A DNA stretch of 64,000 nt, taken from assembly GCF_945956965.1 (NCBI RefSeq), contig NZ_CAMFJS010000012.1, forward strand, positions 1-64,000. The letters are read 5' to 3'. The stretch is from an uncultured Roseateles sp. GTDB lineage: Bacteria; Pseudomonadota; Gammaproteobacteria; Burkholderiales; Burkholderiaceae_C. The notes beneath the pieces were generated by a model that was given only the letters and a program-made list of their open reading frames with translations, was not told where the DNA came from and did not search any database. Shown piece after piece: positions 47,057 through 55,109 of this stretch (the first letter of the stretch is position 1; every line of letters begins with the position of its first letter). The position numbers and the translations under genes were made by a program.

Positions 47057-48820
47057 TCACGCAAGGCTGGCCTCCAGTTGTTGATAGCGCCATTGCGTCG
47101 CGTACCAGCCGGCACGCGCCAGCAGCTCGGCATGGCTGCCGAGTTCGGTGATGCGGCCATCGCGCAGCACGGCGATTTGGTCGGCGTCCATCACGGCGCT
47201 GAGGCGGTGGCTGTTGATGATGACGCTGCACTCGGGCCGCGCCTCGCGCAGCTCGCGCAGATGGGTGAGGATTTGCGACTCGGTACCGGTGTCCACGGCC
47301 GACAAGGCATCGTCCAGCAAGAGGATGGGTGCTGCGGCCAGCAAGGCCCGCGCAATCGCCACCCGCTGGCGCTGGCCGCCGGAAAGGGCCACGCCGCGCT
47401 CGCCCACCTCGGTGTCGTAGCCGCGGGGCAGGCGGGTGATGTCCTCGTGCACGGCGGCTTGGCGAGCGGCCGCTTCGATCTCGGCCCGGCTGGCCGTGGG
47501 CTTGGCCAGGGCGATATTGTCGGCAATGCTGGCCGAGAACAGAAACGGCTCTTGCGGCACCCAGGCGATGCTTTCGCGCAGGCTTTGCAGGCGCAGCTCG
47601 GGCAGGGCCAAGCTGGCGACTGAGTCGGAGCCGCTGACCGTGATGCGCCCGCTGCTGGGTTCGTACTGGCGCAGCAGCAAGCCCAGCAAGGTCGATTTGC
47701 CCGCACCGGTCGGCCCCACCAGGCCCAGGGTGCTGCCGGGCGCCAGGCGCAGGCTCACCTCGTGCAGGGCTTGGCGGCCGGCCTCGGGGTAGCTGAAGCT
47801 GATGGCTTCGAAGTCGATTTGCGCGTTCTTGGGCATGCTGGCTTGGCCTTCATCGCTGAGGCTCAGCGGCGCATCCAGCACCGGCTGCAGGCGGTCCCAG
47901 GCGGCACGACCGCGTTCCAGCAGCGACAGCACCCAACCGGCCGCAAACATCGGCCAGATCAGCTGGCCCAGATACATGGTGAAGGAGGTCAGCTGGCCGA
48001 TGCTCAGCTCTTGCCGGGCCACCAGCAGGCCGCCCAGGCCCAGGGCGATCACGGTGGCCGCACTCAGCGTCATGCCGACGGCCGGCTCGTAAGCGGCCTC
48101 CCATTTCTGCGCCTGGTAGCTGGACTCGGCAGCGCTGGCGGCTAAGGTGTGGAACTGCTGGCCGTTGTGGCGGGTCAGGCCCAGGGCGCGCAGGGTGCGC
48201 ACGCTGGCCAGGCCTTCTTGCACATGCTGGTTCAGCAGCGAGAAGCGCGCCAGCGAACTCTGCCAGGCCAAATGCACATGGTCTGAAATACGCCAAAAGG
48301 CCAGGGCCATGAAGGGGAAGGGCAGCAAGGCGGCCAGACCGAGGCGCCAGTCCACGCCCAGGGTCATCATCAAGAGCACCAGGATCAAGGTCAGCGAACC
48401 ATCAAACGCCGCCAGCAAGGCCTCGCCCGCGGCCATCTCGACGGCGTCCACATCGTTGGTGGCCAGGGCCATCAAGTCGCCGGTGCGCTTGGCCTGGAAG
48501 AAGCCCGGGCCTTGCAAAGTCAGGCGGGCGTAGAGTTGGGTGCGCAGCTGCTGGCCCAGCCGATAGGCGGCGGCGAACAGGGCCAAGCGCCAGCCCACCC
48601 GCAGCAAATAGATCAGCGCCCCGGCGCCGATCAACAAGCCCAGCTGGGTCAGCAAGACCTGACCCCGCAGCGTGCCCGCCACCATGCCGTCCACCACATG
48701 GCCGACCTGGCGCGGGATCCAGGTGGTTAACACGGCAATGCTCAGCAGCATCAGGGCCGATGCCGCATAGGCGCGCCAGTGGCGGCGCACAAAGCCGGCC
48801 AGCATTTGGGTCAGGGTCAT
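47057..48820 (-). CDS. mdlA: ABC exporter half-transporter, MdlA-like
   Basis: This 587-residue protein has six membrane segments (from about residue 15 to 300) and an ATPase domain. Walker A is GPTGAGKSTLL, the signature is LSGGQRQRVAIAR and Walker B is ILLLDDALSAVD. Here the usual catalytic Glu after Walker B is Asp, while its partner keeps Glu. This is the asymmetric pattern of heterodimeric exporters, with one weak and one active ATP site. The start MTLTQMLAGFVRRHWRAY is family-like. The mdlA-mdlB order is conserved in proteobacteria. Confidence 0.88.
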   Translation of the reverse strand: MTLTQMLAGFVRRHWRAYAASALMLLSIAVLTTWIPRQVGHVVDGMVAGTLRGQVLLTQLGLLIGAGALIYLLRVGWRLALFAAAYRLGQQLRTQLYARLTLQGPGFFQAKRTGDLMALATNDVDAVEMAAGEALLAAFDGSLTLILVLLMMTLGVDWRLGLAALLPFPFMALAFWRISDHVHLAWQSSLARFSLLNQHVQEGLASVRTLRALGLTRHNGQQFHTLAASAAESSYQAQKWEAAYEPAVGMTLSAATVIALGLGGLLVARQELSIGQLTSFTMYLGQLIWPMFAAGWVLSLLERGRAAWDRLQPVLDAPLSLSDEGQASMPKNAQIDFEAISFSYPEAGRQALHEVSLRLAPGSTLGLVGPTGAGKSTLLGLLLRQYEPSSGRITVSGSDSVASLALPELRLQSLRESIAWVPQEPFLFSASIADNIALAKPTASRAEIEAAARQAAVHEDITRLPRGYDTEVGERGVALSGGQRQRVAIARALLAAAPILLLDDALSAVDTGTESQILTHLRELREARPECSVIINSHRLSAVMDADQIAVLRDGRITELGSHAELLARAGWYATQWRYQQLEASLA

Positions 48821-48970
48821 CGGCGGGCGGTCCGGGTGGGGACGGTGGTGAGGTGGCTAAGGGTGGGTGGCAGATTCTAGGTGTGAGCCCTGGCGGGCCG
48901 GCGCATCGGTGGTGACCGGGGTCTGAGACAGGGCGCGGATACGGGGGAACCCGGCCCCTTAAACCGAGGG

Positions 48971-48999
48971 CCGAATATGTCATCGGGCGTCATATTCGG
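48971..48999. promoter_or_regulatory. Operator-like palindrome upstream of the secreted nuclease
   Basis: CCGAATATG (48971-48979) and CATATTCGG (48991-48999) form a perfect 9-base inverted repeat around 11 bases. A TAGTAT at 49004-49009 just after it might be a -10 box. The layout resembles a dimeric repressor or activator site 128 bases before the nuclease start. The rest of the 306-base gap (48821-49126) shows nothing I can name. Confidence 0.45.
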
Positions 49000-49126
49000 G
49001 CGCTAGTATCCGCCGCAGTGCCTGGCAGGATCGGGCGCAAACGCCGGGCGTGCAGGTGCTGCGTCAGCTTTGCTGGCGCCGCCGACGGGTCCGGGCCCTC
49101 GCTATCTTCTTGACGAAGCAAACTCC

Positions 49127-52100
49127 ATGAAACTCAAACCCCTTGCCGCCTTGCTGGCGGCTGTGTTCGCCGCACCGCTGGTGCTGGCGTCTACTTCTGG
49201 CGTGGTGATCAGCCAGGTCTACGGCGGCGGCGCGGCCACTTCTGGTTCGCCTTCGTTCAAATACGATTACGTTGAGCTGTTCAATGCCGGCTCTGCCCCC
49301 GTCAATCTGACGGGTTATTCGCTGCAATACGGCAGCGCCACCGGCACTGGCAACTGGAGCGTCTCGGCCCTGAACAATCTGGCCAATCCGGTGCTGGCAC
49401 CTGGCCGCTATCTCTTGATCCGCCAAAACAGCGGCACAGGCGCTCTGGGCGCTGACATCACCACCCAAGACGGCACCGGCACCCTCACCATGGCGGCTGC
49501 CAGCGGCAAAGTGGCCTTGGTCAGCAACACCACCGCATTGAACGGTGCCAATCCCAGCGGCGGCGCCTTGGTTGACCTGGTCGGCTACGGCAGCAGCAAT
49601 GGCTTTGAAGGCACGGCCACACCGGTTCTGAACAGCACGACCTCGGCCCTGCGCAAGAACAATGGTTGCACCGACAGCGATAACAACGCCGCTGACTTCA
49701 GCCTCGGCACCCCGACCTTGCGCAATTCGGCGACCCCTGCAAACGTTTGCGGCGGCGGTTCTGTCGCTCAACCCATCATCGCCAGTTGCCCGGATGCTTC
49801 CAGCGCCGCAGGCGTGGCTGGCAATTTCTTGCTCAGCGCGACCGACGCCGACAGCCGCGTCAACAGCGCCCAAATCAGCGGCAACTGGCCGAGCGGCGTG
49901 ACCCTGGGCAGCTTCACTGCGGCGGCCGCAGCCGGTGGCGTGGCCACGCAGGCGGTCAATGTGAGCGGCGCGGTGCCGGTGGGCACTTATCCCCTGAGCC
50001 TGCAGTGGAGCAATAACGATGGCCAGCAGGCGTCGTGCAGCTTCAATCTGGCAGTGGCGGGCCTGACCCCGATCTACAACATCCAAGGCAGCGGCGCCAG
50101 CAGCCCGCTGGTCGGCCAGACCGTCAGCACACGCGGCATCGTCACCCATGTGGTGGCCACCGGCTTCTACCTGCAAGACCCCCTGGGTGATGGCGATGCC
50201 AGCACCTCGGATGGCATCTTTGTCTACACCGCCACGACGCCTACCGTCGCTGTTGGCGCGGAAGTCTCGCTGAGCGGCCAGGTCGCCGAGTTCACCGCCG
50301 GCCAGGGCACTATCACCCAGCTGAAGAACATCAGCGGCCTGAGCACCTTGAGCACCGGCAATGCCATCACGCCCACCGCGGTGGACCTGACGACGCTGGC
50401 GCCCGGCGGCCTGGAAGCCTATGAAGGCATGCTGGTCACGCTGACCGGCCCCATCACCGTGCAGCAGAACTATTTCCTGGGCCGCTTCGGTCAGCTGACC
50501 CTGGCCGCCGGTGGTCGCATGCTGCAGCCCACCAATGTGATGCGCCCCGGTGTGGACGCGCAAAACCTGGCCAGCGCCAACCTGGCCCGCGCCATCATCT
50601 TGGACGACAACAGCTCGGCTCAGAACCCTGCCGTGGTCCCGTATATGGGCCAGGACAACACGATCCGTGCCGGCGACACCGCCGAATCGCTGACCGGTGT
50701 GATCGACTTTGGCCCGGCCACGGCCAGCGTCACCGGCGCTTCGATGTACCGTCTGCAGCCCACCGTGGCCCCGGTCTTCGCACGCAGCAACCCGCGTCCT
50801 CTGACGGCACCCACCGTGGGCGGCAATGTGCGTGTGGCCAGTGCCAATGTCCTGAACTTCTTCACCACCTTCACCAACGGCCAAACGGCTGCCGGTGGCA
50901 GCGGCCAGGGTTGCGCCTTGGGCGGCGCGGTGTCGAGCGCCAACTGCCGTGGTGCGGACAATCTGAACGAGTTCCAGCGTCAGATCGCCAAGACCGTGGC
51001 CGAGCTGAGCACGCTCAACGCCGATGTGGTGGGTCTGATGGAGATCCAGAACAACGGCGATGTGGCTTTGCAAACCCTGGTGAGCGCGCTCAACGCCAAG
51101 ATGGGTGCGGGCACTTACGCCGCAGCGCCGCTGCCGGCACAAGGCACGGGTGACGATGCCATCCGCGTGGCCATGATCTACAAGCCCGCCACGCTCAAGC
51201 TGGTGGGTGCCTCGATCTCCGACAACAACCCCATCAACAACCGACCCACCTTTGCCCAAGGCTTCCAGGCCCCCAATGGCGAGCGCTTTGCGGTGGTGGT
51301 GAACCACTTCAAGTCCAAGAGCTGCTCGGGCGCCAGCGGCGTCAATGCCGATCAGGGCGATCTGCAGGGCTGCTACAACGCGCAGCGGATCGAACAGGCG
51401 CTGCAGTTGCAGAACTTCATCAACCAGGTAAAGACCACGGCCGGCACGCAAGACCTGGTGCTGCTGGGTGACTTCAACTCCTATGCGCAGGAAGACCCGA
51501 TCCACACGCTGACGCAAGACGGCCAGATCGTGGACCTGGTGGGCCTATTCGAGCCCGCCGACTACTCCTACGTCTTCGACGGCTTCGCCGGCCGTCTGGA
51601 CCATGGCTTCGGCACCGCCAGCATTGCGAGCAAGGTCACGGGCGCCACCTCCTGGCACATCAACGCCGATGAGCCGCTGGTGATCGACTACAACACCGAG
51701 TTCAACCCACCGGCCTACTACAGCCCCACGCCCTTCCGTTCGTCCGACCATGACCCCATGGTGCTGGGCCTGAATCTGGTCAAGAGCATCAAGGGCACGA
51801 ATGGCAATGATGTGATCGTGGGCACACCCGGTGACGATGTGATCGAAGGCGGCCTGGGCCGCGACACCCTGACAGGCAACGGCGGCCACGACCAGTTCGT
51901 CTACAACACCGGCGCCGATGGCCTGGACACCATCACCGACTTCAAGCCCGGAATCGACCTGCTGGTCTTCACCGGCTTGATGCGCAGTGTTGGCATCAGC
52001 AGCAGCGATCCGCTGGCCCAGGGCTTTGTGACCTGCTCGGCCTCCGCTGGCGGCGCCCTGATCGGCTACGACCCTGACGGCGCTGCTGGCCCCGCCAAGT

Positions 52101-52168
52101 CGCGCCCCGTCGTCACGCTTAAGGGTGTGGCCTGCGCGGCCGTGCAAGCCAATAGCTTCAAGTTCTAA
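49127..52168 (+). CDS. ExeM/NucH-family secreted nuclease with lamin-tail and RTX motifs
   Basis: This 1013-residue secreted protein begins with a signal peptide (PLAALLAAVFAAPLVLA). A lamin-tail domain follows (ISQVYGGGAATSGSPSFKYDYVELFN, about 22-150), then beta-rich linkers including an OB-like region (about 320-440). An endonuclease/exonuclease/phosphatase domain (about 570-890) has NADVVGLMEIQNNG, LLGDFNSYAQEDP and SSDHDPMVLGL. A short calcium-binding RTX stretch (GTPGDDVIEGGLGRDTLTG) and a C-terminal domain finish it. It should cut extracellular DNA, for nutrient use or matrix turnover. The start is ATG 49127 because the signal peptide begins there. Confidence 0.92.
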   Translation: MKLKPLAALLAAVFAAPLVLASTSGVVISQVYGGGAATSGSPSFKYDYVELFNAGSAPVNLTGYSLQYGSATGTGNWSVSALNNLANPVLAPGRYLLIRQNSGTGALGADITTQDGTGTLTMAAASGKVALVSNTTALNGANPSGGALVDLVGYGSSNGFEGTATPVLNSTTSALRKNNGCTDSDNNAADFSLGTPTLRNSATPANVCGGGSVAQPIIASCPDASSAAGVAGNFLLSATDADSRVNSAQISGNWPSGVTLGSFTAAAAAGGVATQAVNVSGAVPVGTYPLSLQWSNNDGQQASCSFNLAVAGLTPIYNIQGSGASSPLVGQTVSTRGIVTHVVATGFYLQDPLGDGDASTSDGIFVYTATTPTVAVGAEVSLSGQVAEFTAGQGTITQLKNISGLSTLSTGNAITPTAVDLTTLAPGGLEAYEGMLVTLTGPITVQQNYFLGRFGQLTLAAGGRMLQPTNVMRPGVDAQNLASANLARAIILDDNSSAQNPAVVPYMGQDNTIRAGDTAESLTGVIDFGPATASVTGASMYRLQPTVAPVFARSNPRPLTAPTVGGNVRVASANVLNFFTTFTNGQTAAGGSGQGCALGGAVSSANCRGADNLNEFQRQIAKTVAELSTLNADVVGLMEIQNNGDVALQTLVSALNAKMGAGTYAAAPLPAQGTGDDAIRVAMIYKPATLKLVGASISDNNPINNRPTFAQGFQAPNGERFAVVVNHFKSKSCSGASGVNADQGDLQGCYNAQRIEQALQLQNFINQVKTTAGTQDLVLLGDFNSYAQEDPIHTLTQDGQIVDLVGLFEPADYSYVFDGFAGRLDHGFGTASIASKVTGATSWHINADEPLVIDYNTEFNPPAYYSPTPFRSSDHDPMVLGLNLVKSIKGTNGNDVIVGTPGDDVIEGGLGRDTLTGNGGHDQFVYNTGADGLDTITDFKPGIDLLVFTGLMRSVGISSSDPLAQGFVTCSASAGGALIGYDPDGAAGPAKSRPVVTLKGVACAAVQANSFKF

Positions 52169-52185
52169 TTCGAGGAGAACCCAAG

Positions 52186-52677
52186 ATGACTTTCCGTAAA
52201 ACCACCATCGCCCTGGCCTTGGGCCTAGCCAGCCTGGCCGCCCAAGCCGCCAGCTTCAACTTCAATGGCGTGATCGATGCCGGCCACTTGCTGGGCCAGA
52301 GCTTCAGCGGCCAGTACAGCTATGCCGACGCCGCACTCAGCGGCGCAGGCTTTGAAAGCTTGTCGCTGACCGACTTCAGCCTGAGCTTTCTGGGCCATAA
52401 CTACGGCTTGGCCGATGCTAGCTTGGCGCCGACCGCTGACTTCCAGGACGGCGTGTTCCTGGGTCTGAGCTACCAGTACGCAAGCCCCGCGGCGCAGCTG
52501 ACCCTGAGCTCGGGCAGTGCGGATATCAGCGACGCGTACTTGAAGTACCTGCCCACGCCGGGCGTTGAGAGCTCGGGCAGCTATGCCATCAGCGCCGTGC
52601 CTGAGCCGTCGAGCTGGGCCTTGAGCCTGGCCGGTTTGCTGGCCGTGGGCATGTTGGCGCGCCGCCGCCAGGCCTAA
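52186..52677 (+). CDS. PEP-CTERM sorting-signal protein
   Basis: The 163-residue protein has an N-terminal signal peptide (TTIALALGLASLAAQAA) and ends with the PEP-CTERM tripartite signal VPEPSSWALSLAGLLAVGMLARRRQA. That signal sends it to an EpsH-type exosortase for cleavage at the membrane. The mature part is a small beta-rich domain (NFNGVIDAGHLLGQSFSGQYSY) without a known function. CGAGGAGAA precedes the ATG. It follows the secreted nuclease after 17 bases and is probably co-transcribed, which suggests both act in the extracellular matrix. No exosortase gene is in this window. Confidence 0.9.
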   Translation: MTFRKTTIALALGLASLAAQAASFNFNGVIDAGHLLGQSFSGQYSYADAALSGAGFESLSLTDFSLSFLGHNYGLADASLAPTADFQDGVFLGLSYQYASPAAQLTLSSGSADISDAYLKYLPTPGVESSGSYAISAVPEPSSWALSLAGLLAVGMLARRRQA

Positions 52678-52712
52678 ACCAGAGCTAGCGTCAGGGGCGG
52701 CCGGATAAGTTC

Positions 52713-53261
52713 CTAATAAGTCCGGCTGCCCTTGAACTGCGCATGCTGGCGCCGCTGCAAGGTGGTGCTGCGGCTCATGGCCGCAAAGCTGACGCTGGCA
52801 TGCGCGTGCATGATGGCCAGGCCCAGGGCATCGGCGGCGTCCTTGCCGGGCTCGCCGGGCAGGCTCAAGAGCCGCTGCACCATCAGCTGCACCTGTTCCT
52901 TCTTCGCATGGCCGTGGCCCACCACGGCCTTTTTCATTTGCAGGGCGGTGTACTCCGACACCGCCAGGTCGCAAGACACCAGGGCCGTGATGGCCGCGCC
53001 ACGCGCCTGGCCCAAAAGCAAGGTGGACTGGGGGTTCACATTGACGAAAACGATCTCCACCGCCGCGCAAGTCGGTTGATAACGTGCCGTCACCTCGCGC
53101 ACACCGTCGAAGATGATTTTCAAACGCGCCGGCAAGTCGCCAGTGGCCACGGCGCTGGTCTTGATGGTGCCGCTGGCGATATAGCTCAGGCGCGGACCAT
53201 CCGCTTCGATGACGCCAAAGCCCGTGGTTTGTAGACCGGGGTCAATACCGAGGATGCGCAT
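52713..53261 (-). CDS. ruvC: Holliday-junction resolvase RuvC
   Basis: RuvC nicks Holliday junctions with RuvAB. The 182-residue protein begins [19 protein letters not shown], with the first catalytic Asp in GIDPG. The acidic Glu is in [12 protein letters not shown] and the C-terminal acidic pair in [16 protein letters not shown]. The tail ([13 protein letters not shown]) is basic. The start is the ATG at 53261. An almost identical coding start lies 144 bases upstream, in frame and truncated (see the 53313-53405 entry). ruvA and ruvB are not in this window. Confidence 0.95.
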   Translation of the reverse strand: MRILGIDPGLQTTGFGVIEADGPRLSYIASGTIKTSAVATGDLPARLKIIFDGVREVTARYQPTCAAVEIVFVNVNPQSTLLLGQARGAAITALVSCDLAVSEYTALQMKKAVVGHGHAKKEQVQLMVQRLLSLPGEPGKDAADALGLAIMHAHASVSFAAMSRSTTLQRRQHAQFKGSRTY

Positions 53262-53310
53262 GGTGCTTGAGGCAGCTAATGGGATGACGTGATGAAGGGC
53301 TTCAGCGCAG

Positions 53311-53350
53311 GCTCATGTCCGCGAAGCGGACGTGAAGGCGCGCAAGCGCC
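53311..53350. repeat. Two-hairpin GCTCATG...GACGTGAAG repeat (ruvC copy)
   Basis: On the plus strand GCTCATG (53311-53317) leads into stem GTCCGC/GCGGAC (53317-53331), GACGTGAAG (53329-53337) and stem GGCGC/GCGCC (53337-53350). The stems differ in sequence from the murG copy yet remain fully paired. Confidence 0.7.
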
Positions 53351-53405
53351 GGCCGGAGCTAAAGCCTGTGGTTTGTAGACCGGGGTCAATGCCAAGAATT
53401 CTCAT
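53313..53405 (-). pseudogene. Truncated duplicate of the ruvC start, a 30-codon mini-ORF
   Basis: The frame opens at ATG 53405, overlapping the stop of the CdsA-like gene (TGATG), and encodes [15 protein letters not shown], identical to the first 15 residues of RuvC. It then reads SSGRRLRAFTSASRT from the hairpin repeat and stops. About 45 bases of the ruvC start are duplicated, with silent changes mostly at third positions. The real ruvC start follows 144 bases downstream, in the same frame. This copy probably marks the ancestral cdsA-ruvC junction. Confidence 0.85.
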
Positions 53406-54391
53406 CAACTTGCCCACCTGAAATACCAACGCACCGAGTGAAAGAACACCGGCGCCGAAAAGCACAGCACCGCGATGCGATCCAGCAGGCCTACCGCGCC
53501 GGTGATGGAGCTGCGGTTGCCCCAGTAGCGCACGCCGGCATCGCGTTTGAGCGCTTCCATCACCAGGGCGCCGAAGCTGCCGGCACCTGCCGCTGCGGCG
53601 GCCATCAGCATGGCTTGCCAGACATTGAAGGGGGTGATCCAGAACAGTGCTGCGCCCAGCAGCGCGGCCGCCAGCACACCGGCCCACCAGGCGCGCATGG
53701 AGAAGTCGCGGTCCACATGGCGGGCCAGTGGGCGGCGCCGCAGCAAGGTGGACGCCCGATCCTCCGCCAGATGGCCACCGCTGACCACGATCACCAGGAA
53801 GAAGAGCAAGAAGGCGCCACGGCCGGAGTAGCTGGGCATGTCCAGCAGCAGCAGGGCGGGGGCATGCGAGAGGCCGTAGATGCAGACCATGATGCCCCAC
53901 TGAATCTTGGCGTTACGCTCCAGAAAATTGCGTGGGTCACCCGCCAGGGCGCTGACCACCGGAATGGCCAGAAAGCTGTAGACGGGGATCAGCACGGTGA
54001 AGAGATTGAACTCCCGCAAGCCCACCACCAGGTATTGCAGCGGCAGCAGCACGAAGAAGGCCAGCAGCAGGCTGCGGTGGTCGCCCCGGCGCGTATGCAG
54101 CAAGGTGATGAACTCCCGCAAGGCCAGAAAGGACAGCACGCCGAACAAAAGCGTGGCCCCCACCGGCCCCGAGACCCAAGCGGCCCAGAAGATGCTGGCG
54201 CCCAGCCACAGCATGCGCAGCTCATGGTGCCAGCGGCGGCGCCGGGCCAGCACGGACTCGTCGGTGCTTTCGCTTTCGCGCCAGCTCATCAAAAAGCTGC
54301 TGCAACTCAGCAGCAGCAAGGTGCCCAGCAGGGCGACGAAGAGCAGGGCGGTTTGCTGGTGCGGCGCCAGCTTTTGCAGCAAGGCCATCAT
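53405..54391 (-). CDS. CdsA-like membrane protein, catalytic motif degenerate
   Basis: The 328-residue protein has about eight membrane segments and resembles phosphatidate cytidylyltransferases, especially the YnbB-like type (LSFLALREFITLL, FNLFTVLIPVYSFL, LDRIAVLCFSAPVFFHSVRW). Active CdsA proteins carry an S-P-x-K-T-x-E-G motif and a K-R-D-x-G-x-K-D/GHGGxxDR ending. Here the first region reads HVDRDFSMRAWWAG (from residue 225) and the second reads LKRDAGVRYWGNRSSITGAVG. The length is unchanged, so this is not a frameshift. Catalysis is doubtful. It overlaps the acyltransferase upstream (ATGA) and the ruvC remnant downstream. Confidence 0.8.
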   Translation of the reverse strand: MMALLQKLAPHQQTALLFVALLGTLLLLSCSSFLMSWRESESTDESVLARRRRWHHELRMLWLGASIFWAAWVSGPVGATLLFGVLSFLALREFITLLHTRRGDHRSLLLAFFVLLPLQYLVVGLREFNLFTVLIPVYSFLAIPVVSALAGDPRNFLERNAKIQWGIMVCIYGLSHAPALLLLDMPSYSGRGAFLLFFLVIVVSGGHLAEDRASTLLRRRPLARHVDRDFSMRAWWAGVLAAALLGAALFWITPFNVWQAMLMAAAAAGAGSFGALVMEALKRDAGVRYWGNRSSITGAVGLLDRIAVLCFSAPVFFHSVRWYFRWAS

Positions 54392-55017
54392 GGGCGTTCA
54401 CCTGCGGGGCGTTGCGCCAGGACGGCGGCGCGGGCGCGGTCGAGAAAGGCGCGTTTGTCTTCGTCTGCCTCCAGGCGCAGCGGCTCGCCAAAGGTCACGG
54501 TGCACAGAATCGGCACCGGCACCACTTCGCCCTTGGGCATGACGCGTTGCACATTGTCGATCCAGGTTGGCACCAGCACGACTTGCGGGAATTGCTCGGC
54601 CAGGTGGAACAGCCCGGCTTTGAAGGGCTGGGGCTCGCCCAGATTGGAGCGGGTGCCCTCGGGGAAGATGACCAGGGAGTCCCCGGCCGTCAGTGCCTCG
54701 ACCAAAGGCTCCAGCGGATCATCGTCCGGCGTGGCCCGGGTACGGCTGACGTAAACGGCGTTGAAGACGGCGGTGGTGAGCCAGGTCTTGAGCGGGCTGC
54801 TGGTCCAGTAGTCACGCGCGGCGATGGGGCGGGTCTGGGCGCGCATATCCCCGGGCAGGGCGGCCCAGATCAGCACCCAGTCGAAATGGCTTTGATGGTT
54901 GGCGAAATAGATGCGCTGCTCAGCTTTTGGCGGGCAGCCCTTCCAATGGCCTTGGGCGCCGGTGATCAGCCGCGCCAGGCCGGCCAGAAAATGGCCGGTA
55001 AATTTGGCAAGAGACAT
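54388..55017 (-). CDS. PlsC-like 1-acyl-glycerol-phosphate acyltransferase
   Basis: This 209-residue protein has the lysophospholipid acyltransferase motifs: NHQSHFDWVLIW (the catalytic H-x4-D) and FPEGTRSN for glycerol-phosphate binding. A hydrophobic start (FTGHFLAGLARLITGAQG) suggests membrane association. It would make or remodel phosphatidic acid. Its direct partner in the operon is the CdsA-like gene, whose usual substrate is phosphatidic acid. The pairing resembles the ynb-type clusters rather than the main phospholipid genes. The start is the first ATG of the domain. Confidence 0.88.
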   Translation of the reverse strand: MSLAKFTGHFLAGLARLITGAQGHWKGCPPKAEQRIYFANHQSHFDWVLIWAALPGDMRAQTRPIAARDYWTSSPLKTWLTTAVFNAVYVSRTRATPDDDPLEPLVEALTAGDSLVIFPEGTRSNLGEPQPFKAGLFHLAEQFPQVVLVPTWIDNVQRVMPKGEVVPVPILCTVTFGEPLRLEADEDKRAFLDRARAAVLAQRPAGERP

Positions 55018-55109
55018 GCCGCCATCCTAGCTGGGAACGCCGGGTTGCCCCGGCGTTCCCGCGCCGTCAATGCCCCGGCGGCCTGACGGCGCGCAAGCTC
55101 AGGCCCAAT

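Noticed and set aside
48979-48996. Pho box before the secreted nuclease
   Set aside because: The two GTCAT words are 10 bases apart rather than 11 and the flanking bases do not fit. The palindrome is the better explanation.
49064-51517. 817-codon open frame antisense to the secreted nuclease
   Set aside because: Long antisense frames are expected in GC-rich genes. The encoded sequence is His/Gly/Ala-rich without domains or a ribosome site, and the plus-strand nuclease is certain.
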